From Desulfuromonadales bacterium (lineage in GTDB: Bacteria; Desulfobacterota; Desulfuromonadia; Desulfuromonadales; BM103): a DNA stretch of 11,386 nucleotides. Both the position numbers and the translations under genes were made by a program. Numbering within the stretch: the stretch's first letter is position 1; each line of letters starts with the position of its first letter. Below the pieces are notes generated by a model. It was not told the origin of the DNA, did not search any database, and worked only from the letters and a program-made list of their open reading frames with translations. The stretch lies in contig DAOWJU010000264.1 in NCBI GenBank assembly GCA_030640215.1, positions 1-11,386 on the forward strand, written 5' to 3'. Positions 8,154 to 11,386 of the stretch are shown here, piece after piece.

Positions 8154-9135
8154 TCTGATTACCCTCCAGCGGGAGTTTCTCCATCGCCCGCAGCACAGCA
8201 CTTCGCGCGCGCGGGTTACTATTTATTTCCTGCTCTGTCGCACGTACTGCCCTACGAGTCAGCACTCGAACCGAGGGTTGCTGCCCACACGCGCAAACAG
8301 CGAGGCGAGGAGGACATACACAACCGGTTGCCAAAGCACGGAAGGTTTGTTTGACCATCCGGTCTTCGAGAGAGTGAAAGCTGATTACCACCAACCGACC
8401 GCCGACCTTCAATCTCTGCCAGGCGACATCCAGCCCTGCCCGCAGACTGTCGAGCTCTCCATTGACATGAATACGCAGAGCCTGGAATACCCGGGTTGCC
8501 GGATGGATACGTTGTGGCCCTCTGCTCGCAGGAACGACTCGGCTGATAAGTTCAGCCAGTTGCACCGTAGTCACGAAAGGAGTCTGGTCTCTGTCCATCA
8601 CAATCGCCCGAGCTATCTTGCCAGCCCAGCGCTCTTCGCCATAATCACGAAAGATCCGTTTCAGCTCATCGACTTCGGCTTCGGCAACCACGGTGGCAGC
8701 GGAGACGCCCTCTGCCGGGTTCATGCGCATATCGAGCGGACCCTCTTCTCGGAACGAAAAACCACGCTCCGGGCTGTCGATCTGGTGAGAAGAAACCCCC
8801 AGGTCCAGCAGGATTCCGTCAATTTGGTCGATTTTGAGAGCGTCGAGATGAGCGTCCATATCAGAAAAATTACCCTGTCTGAGTATCGCCCTGTCACCAA
8901 AAGCAGCCAGATTACTTTTTGCTGCAGCAAGAGCCGCAACGTCGCGGTCCAGGCCGATTAAAATACCATCAGGAGATATTGCTTCAAGGATCAACCGGGC
9001 ATGGCCAGCACCTCCCAGAGTCCCGTCCAGGTAAATACCGCCGCAATGTGGGTCGAGGTATCTCAGTACCTCATCCGCCATCACCGACACGTGCCTGAAC
9101 GCATCAGAAGTCACGCTTGTTTCTCCCGTAACCAT
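8146..9135 (-). CDS. rsmH: 16S rRNA (cytosine(1402)-N(4))-methyltransferase RsmH (MraW)
   Basis: S-adenosylmethionine-dependent enzyme that methylates N4 of C1402 in the decoding centre of 16S rRNA. The 329-residue protein carries the RsmH signatures in order: RHVSVM (14-19), SAM-binding DGTLGGAGHA (37-46), GLDRD (61-65), DLGVSSHQID (111-120), ERGFSF (123-128), DMRM (135-138), HPATRVFQALRI (211-222), ISFHSLEDR (251-259), a cysteine cluster (C272, C274, C281, C283) seen in many RsmH proteins, and NPRARSAVLR (307-316). The ATG follows the mraZ stop after 2 bp; the only ribosome site is a weak GGGAC about 11 nt upstream, so translation may depend on coupling to mraZ. A downstream Met (19) would cut the conserved N-terminal motif and is rejected. 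Confidence 0.96.
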   Translation of the reverse strand: MVTGETSVTSDAFRHVSVMADEVLRYLDPHCGGIYLDGTLGGAGHARLILEAISPDGILIGLDRDVAALAAAKSNLAAFGDRAILRQGNFSDMDAHLDALKIDQIDGILLDLGVSSHQIDSPERGFSFREEGPLDMRMNPAEGVSAATVVAEAEVDELKRIFRDYGEERWAGKIARAIVMDRDQTPFVTTVQLAELISRVVPASRGPQRIHPATRVFQALRIHVNGELDSLRAGLDVAWQRLKVGGRLVVISFHSLEDRMVKQTFRALATGCVCPPRLAVCACGQQPSVRVLTRRAVRATEQEINSNPRARSAVLRAMEKLPLEGNQNA

Positions 9136-9137
9136 GG

Positions 9138-9593
9138 CTAAAGTCCCAGGTCGAAACGCTTCTGCCGATCCTCAGCCTGACGCTGCTCTGCTTCGGCGAG
9201 CATTTCGAGATATCGTGTTTTGTTCAAGATCTGAATTTTTTTGCCACCGCCGACGATAACGACATCACGCACACCATCTGCATCGAGACGACAGTACTCG
9301 CGCAAGGACTGCGGCAGCTGAATCCTGCCCTGCTTATCGAATGTACAACGCGCGGCTGGGGTTACTGTTGTAAAATAGAGGTCTTCCCGAAACTGGTCGT
9401 TCGGGAGCTGTGAGAATTTAGCGAGGAATCTTTCCCATTCCGGGACAGGATAAGCGACGACTCCGCAGCGATCTTGAGTAACAACCAAAGTATCGTCCTC
9501 GCAAAGCTCTTTCAGCTGCTCGCGGAACTTGGCTGGAATACTCGCCCGTCCTTTTGGATCGATTGAATTATAATAAACGCCCTGGAATTCCAT
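9138..9593 (-). CDS. mraZ: Transcriptional regulator MraZ
   Basis: First gene of the dcw operon. MraZ proteins form ring-shaped oligomers with AbrB-like DNA-binding halves and, in E. coli and Mycoplasma, bind direct repeats in their own promoter region. The 151-residue product has the expected two SpoVT/AbrB-like repeats, each with a D-x-x-G-R core: DPKGRASIP (12-20) and DKQGRIQLP (86-94), each followed by a short helix with a conserved LRE/FRE-type end. The C-terminal tail (about 130-151) is charged and likely helical. The ATG has GAGGG about 5 nt upstream, and a strong promoter sits about 50-75 bp upstream. Autoregulation is inferred from the family, not shown here. Confidence 0.96.
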   Translation of the reverse strand: MEFQGVYYNSIDPKGRASIPAKFREQLKELCEDDTLVVTQDRCGVVAYPVPEWERFLAKFSQLPNDQFREDLYFTTVTPAARCTFDKQGRIQLPQSLREYCRLDADGVRDVVIVGGGKKIQILNKTRYLEMLAEAEQRQAEDRQKRFDLGL

Positions 9594-9609
9594 TTGGCCC
9601 TCTTTGGCC
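9593..9609 (-). repeat. GGCCAAA direct repeat, 10-bp period, over the mraZ ribosome-binding site
   Basis: GGCCAAA is found twice on the minus strand (9603-9609 and 9593-9599), exactly one helical turn apart. The copies bracket the GAGGG ribosome site, and the second ends in the A of the ATG. A regulator binding here could act on translation or transcription of mraZ; chance is also possible. Confidence 0.4.
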
Positions 9610-9634
9610 TAAAATTACACAATTCACCACCTTC

Positions 9635-9659
9635 TGGGCAAATATAGTCTGAGCATGGG
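9635..9659 (+). promoter_or_regulatory. Possible MraZ operator: two TGGG boxes flanking the -10
   Basis: TGGGC at 9635 and TGGGT at 9656 lie on the plus strand 21 bp apart, about two helical turns, one at the expected transcription start and one in the promoter spacer. E. coli MraZ binds TGGG-type direct repeats. Here only two copies exist, spacing is doubled, and they are on the strand opposite to the gene, so this is a weak inference. Confidence 0.25.
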
Positions 9660-9669
9660 TGTCTGTCAA
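9641..9669 (-). promoter_or_regulatory. Sigma70-type promoter of the dcw operon (upstream of mraZ)
   Basis: On the minus strand TTGACA (9664-9669) and TATATT (9641-9646) are separated by exactly 17 bp. The -35 box is full consensus and the -10 differs from TATAAT at one position. Transcription would start near 9634, leaving a leader of about 40 nt with a GAGGG ribosome site before the mraZ ATG. It is the best promoter match in the window and is correctly placed to drive the whole cluster. Confidence 0.85.
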
Positions 9670-9718
9670 GAAATTATTTCAATTTTCTAGGGGGTTAGGC
9701 CGTTTTGCCGAGGTAGGA

Positions 9719-9741
9719 AAACAACTTATGAGAGGTTGTTT
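9719..9741. repeat. Inverted repeat AAACAAC / GTTGTTT
   Basis: AAACAAC (9719-9725) and GTTGTTT (9735-9741) form a perfect 7-bp inverted repeat with a 9-nt spacer, about 50 bp upstream of the -35 of the mraZ promoter. It could be a regulator site; the stem is AT-rich and too weak for a convincing terminator. Confidence 0.4.
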
Positions 9742-9821
9742 CGAGTGTCGTCAAGAAGTGTCACAAAAGCAACTCATACACAATGTTATATTTTTCAGTT
9801 AGATAGCACGAAAACTTAAAG

Positions 9822-9834
9822 GGTTGCCTCAACC
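9822..9834 (-). terminator. Weak hairpin followed by T-rich tract, second terminator candidate
   Basis: On the minus strand GGTTG-AGG-CAACC forms a 5-bp stem and is followed by CTTTAAGTTTT. The stem is short and the T tract interrupted, so it is a poor intrinsic terminator, but it lies downstream of the CNNM gene in the correct orientation. Confidence 0.25.
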
Positions 9835-9844
9835 ACAACAAAAG

Positions 9845-9924
9845 TTATAAGGCGGTAAATCTATAAGGTTATAAGGCTCGAAAGCCCTATAGCCCTATGG
9901 CTTTACAACACTACAGCCCTTTCT
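9845..9924. repeat. Degenerate tandem repeat with 8-bp period
   Basis: From 9845 the sequence divides into octamers in constant phase: TTATAAGG, CGGTAAAT, CTATAAGG, TTATAAGG, CTCGAAAG, CCCTATAG, CCCTATGG, CTTTACAA, CACTACAG, CCCTTTCT. Most fit a loose pattern of two pyrimidines, any base, then TA or a variant, ending in G. The phase continues over the stop codon of the CNNM gene (TAG at 9911-9913). Copies diverge, so this is an old or constrained array. Confidence 0.6.
9867..9894 (-). terminator. UUCG-capped hairpin, likely 3' end of the CNNM-gene transcript
   Basis: In minus-strand RNA the arms GGCUAUAGGGCU and AGCCUUAUAACC pair over 12 positions with one C-A mismatch and one G-U pair, closed by a UUCG tetraloop. 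It starts 17 nt after the stop codon of the upstream gene. The following tract (UUAUAGAUUU) is only moderately U-rich, so termination may be partial, or the hairpin may protect the 3' end. It is built from the 8-bp-phased repeat. Confidence 0.5.
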
Positions 9925-11167
9925 GGCCCGGGAGCCGCATTTCTATCTGCTCAATACGACGATCCTTGATCTCACGCACGGTGAAACGGACACCATCCGC
10001 CTCACAGATATCACCGACTTCAGGAATGCTGCCCAATGAGTGCAACAGGAACCCAGCCAGAGTATTGACATGCTCTTCGGAGAGGTCCAACTCGAAGCGA
10101 CGATTGATATAACGAATAGCAGCACTACCATCAACCATGTAAAGGTTCGCGGCAAGCGGTTTGACAAGAATTTCTTCTTCGTCGTACTCATCCTGAATTT
10201 CACCGACAATCTCTTCGACAATATCCTCTAAAGTACATATCCCCTCAACCCCACCATATTCATCGACGACCACGGCAAGATGCAGGTGCTTGCGACGAAA
10301 AGCCTGCATCAAGGTCTCGATCGGTTTGGCTTCAGGCACAAAATATGGTGGACGAGCTAATTCCCGCAGCGAAAATTGATCCGGCCTGTCGAGATAATTC
10401 AGCACGTCCTTAGAATGAATCACACCAACCACGCTATCAAGATCGCCATCATAGACCGGGAAACGTGAATGCCTGGCCTGGGCAGTCAGTCGCGCAACCT
10501 CCTTAAAATCAGCATCGACCGAAATACCAACCACTTCTGTGCGTGGCACCATAACGTCGCGCACCCGGATTTCCGAAAGGTCGAAAATGCCGTGCAACAT
10601 ACGGCGTTTATTTTCATCGACCACACCAGCATCTTCGCCAAACTCGATAATCGATCTGATTTCATCCTCAGAGATCAACGGGGCCTGCTCTTCACCACGC
10701 AGGAAGCTGGTCAACAGACCCGAGATGCCACTGACCACCCTGGTCACCGGACGCAATATCCACATAAAGAAACGGATTGGGTGCAGCACTCGGAAAGAGT
10801 GCTTTTCCGGATAAGTCGCAGCATAGGTTTTGGGACAGACTTCTGAGAAAATCAGCAGTAGCGGGGTTAGAATCAGAATCGTCATCAACTCGCTGCCCTG
10901 ACCAAACAGGTCGATAAAGAGAGAGGCGGCAAAGACCGAGATCATAATGTTGACCAGGTTGTTGCCAATCAGGATAGCGCTCAGCAAATCGTCGTGTTTA
11001 GAGAGCAGCTGCTCCAGGCGTTTTGCACCCGGACGTTCCTTCTCGGCCAGGTACTTGACCCGCAACCGATCCATCGACATCAGCGCTGTTTCGGAGCTGG
11101 AGAAAAAAGCTGAAAAGAGAAAGAGGACGAAGAGCCCAAGAATGTGCAGCCATTGGTCTGTGGTCAT
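9911..11167 (-). CDS. CNNM/CBS-domain membrane protein, HlyC/CorC (CorB) family, probable Mg2+/Co2+ transport or homeostasis
   Basis: 418 residues, the usual family length. An N-terminal CNNM (DUF21) membrane domain has hydrophobic segments at about 8-22, 62-87, 94-109 and 130-155, with the conserved SSSETALMS (23-31), GNNLVNI (68-74) and SEVCPKT (108-114). Two CBS domains follow (about 200-260, starting RDVMVPRTE, and 268-325, with the VDEYGGVEGICTLEDIVEEIVGEI region), then a CorC_HlyC transporter-associated domain (about 335-412). Characterised bacterial relatives (CorB, MpfA, YfjD) bind Mg-ATP through the CBS pair and export or balance Mg2+; substrate here is inferred. 'Hemolysin' labels for this family are historical. 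The ATG at 11165-11167 has only a weak AGGT ribosome site about 10 nt upstream. It is on the dcw strand, but the 317-bp gap and a strong mraZ promoter argue for a separate transcript. Confidence 0.93.
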   Translation of the reverse strand: MTTDQWLHILGLFVLFLFSAFFSSSETALMSMDRLRVKYLAEKERPGAKRLEQLLSKHDDLLSAILIGNNLVNIMISVFAASLFIDLFGQGSELMTILILTPLLLIFSEVCPKTYAATYPEKHSFRVLHPIRFFMWILRPVTRVVSGISGLLTSFLRGEEQAPLISEDEIRSIIEFGEDAGVVDENKRRMLHGIFDLSEIRVRDVMVPRTEVVGISVDADFKEVARLTAQARHSRFPVYDGDLDSVVGVIHSKDVLNYLDRPDQFSLRELARPPYFVPEAKPIETLMQAFRRKHLHLAVVVDEYGGVEGICTLEDIVEEIVGEIQDEYDEEEILVKPLAANLYMVDGSAAIRYINRRFELDLSEEHVNTLAGFLLHSLGSIPEVGDICEADGVRFTVREIKDRRIEQIEMRLPGQKGL

Positions 11168-11211
11168 TTAGTTAAATTACCTATCGTTTCGTGAGGGTAC
11201 ATCTTTGAAGA

Positions 11212-11240
11212 ATATTAACTGACCTTGATGAGAAACACAA
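11212..11240 (-). promoter_or_regulatory. Weak promoter candidate for the CNNM gene
   Basis: On the minus strand TTGTGT (11235-11240) and TAATAT (11212-11217) are 17 bp apart, about 45 bp before the start codon. Only 3 of 6 and 4 of 6 positions match consensus. Nothing better is seen in the 219 bp upstream of the gene; the real promoter may lie elsewhere in this AT-rich region. Confidence 0.25.
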
Positions 11241-11321
11241 TCGGCTAAACAGTGTACTAACTTTTATAAAAAGCACATAGTCGAGGCTCTTGCAAAACAC
11301 AGCAACGCCCATTGATCGTCT

Positions 11322-11356
11322 TTCCCGCGCATGCGGGAATCCAGAGGTTTACTGGA
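11322..11356. repeat. REP/MITE-like double hairpin at the right edge
   Basis: TTCCCGC (11322-11328) and GCGGGAA (11333-11339) form a perfect 7-bp stem with a GCAT loop, directly followed by TCCAG (11340-11344) and CTGGA (11352-11356) around a 7-nt loop. The TTCCCGC...GCGGGAATCCAG arrangement is the core of an abundant dispersed repeat in many proteobacterial genomes. A stretch GAGGCTCTTGCAAAAC about 40 bp to the left resembles insertion-sequence ends. No transposase is visible and the element may continue past the window. Confidence 0.55.
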
Positions 11357-11386
11357 ATTGTCAAAAATGGGAAGTCAAACCAAGAA

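Larger units (their letters stand above)
9594..9910. other. 317-bp intergenic region between the CNNM gene and mraZ
   Basis: I see no gene in this AT-rich stretch. From the CNNM side it holds the 8-bp-phased repeat, a UUCG-capped hairpin, a small GGTTG/CAACC hairpin, two GTGTC direct copies (9745-9749 and 9758-9762), a 7-bp inverted repeat, the mraZ promoter, and finally a GGCCAAA direct repeat over the mraZ ribosome site. The density of small structures suggests both the end of the CNNM transcript and the control region of the dcw operon are here. Confidence 0.7.

Noticed and set aside
7836..8201. Longer ftsL reading with 16 extra N-terminal residues
   Set aside because: The extension lies inside rsmH and is basic; the inner ATG at 8151-8153 has a good GGAGG and gives a normal FtsL.
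8116..8961. Long plus-strand open frame of 281 codons opposite rsmH and ftsL
   Set aside because: It lies antisense to rsmH, whose every family motif is intact. It has no recognisable domain and no ribosome site that I can see, and long shadow frames are common in such coding sequence.
1..9593. A hidden novel system, programmed frameshift or inserted gene within the dcw cluster
   Set aside because: Gene order and all key catalytic motifs are canonical, frames are intact, and junctions are tight with no unexplained coding space.
9726..9754. Second possible promoter TTGACG with CATAAG upstream of mraZ
   Set aside because: The -10 match and spacing (18 bp) are poor compared with the near-perfect promoter at 9641-9669.
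11359..11364. Consensus TTGACA on the minus strand near the right edge
   Set aside because: No -10-like sequence at 16-18 bp downstream; the expected place is occupied by the GC-rich hairpin.

Overview
The window holds the first nine genes of a classical dcw (division and cell wall) cluster, all on the minus strand, so transcription runs right to left: mraZ, rsmH (mraW), ftsL, ftsI, murE, murF, mraY, murD and the first 143 codons of ftsW, which is cut by the left edge. To the right of mraZ, on the same strand but behind a 317 bp gap, lies a CNNM/CBS-domain membrane protein of the HlyC/CorC (CorB) family. No tRNA, rRNA, CRISPR array or transposase gene is visible.

Organism: a Gram-negative bacterium of moderate GC content. 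MurE carries the DNPR motif of meso-diaminopimelate-adding ligases. FtsI has a C-terminal PASTA domain, which is absent from gammaproteobacterial FtsI but is found in many deltaproteobacterial and Gram-positive class B PBPs. Together with the intact gene order this suggests a deltaproteobacterium in the broad sense (Desulfuromonadales/Geobacter-Pelobacter type). The lineage call is an inference from protein character, not a database result.

Layout from right to left (direction of transcription): 11168-11386 is non-coding and holds a weak promoter candidate and, at the window edge, a REP/MITE-like double hairpin. 9911-11167 is the CNNM/CorB-like gene. 9594-9910 is intergenic: an unusual 8-bp-phased degenerate repeat begins in the last codons of the CNNM gene, a UUCG-capped hairpin may end that transcript, and a near-consensus sigma70 promoter (TTGACA, 17 bp, TATATT) drives mraZ. 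1-9593 is the tightly packed dcw operon. Most junctions overlap or lie within a few bases (ftsL/rsmH 8 bp overlap, ftsI/ftsL 1 bp, murF/murE 4 bp, ftsW/murD 11 bp); the largest gaps are 43 bp (ftsI-murE) and 32 bp (mraY-murD). No internal terminator is seen, so one long transcript with translational coupling is likely.

How the genes work together: MurE and MurF add the third residue and the D-Ala-D-Ala dipeptide to the UDP-MurNAc peptide begun by MurC (outside the window) and MurD; MraY moves the product onto undecaprenyl phosphate to form lipid I; FtsW (glycosyltransferase) and FtsI (transpeptidase) build septal peptidoglycan, with FtsL as their divisome partner. RsmH methylates C1402 of 16S rRNA, and MraZ is the probable transcriptional regulator of the operon. 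The core is ordinary and well conserved. I found no previously undescribed multi-gene system; the items worth a second look are short non-coding structures around the CNNM gene, the mraZ control region and a small duplication at the mraY/murD junction.
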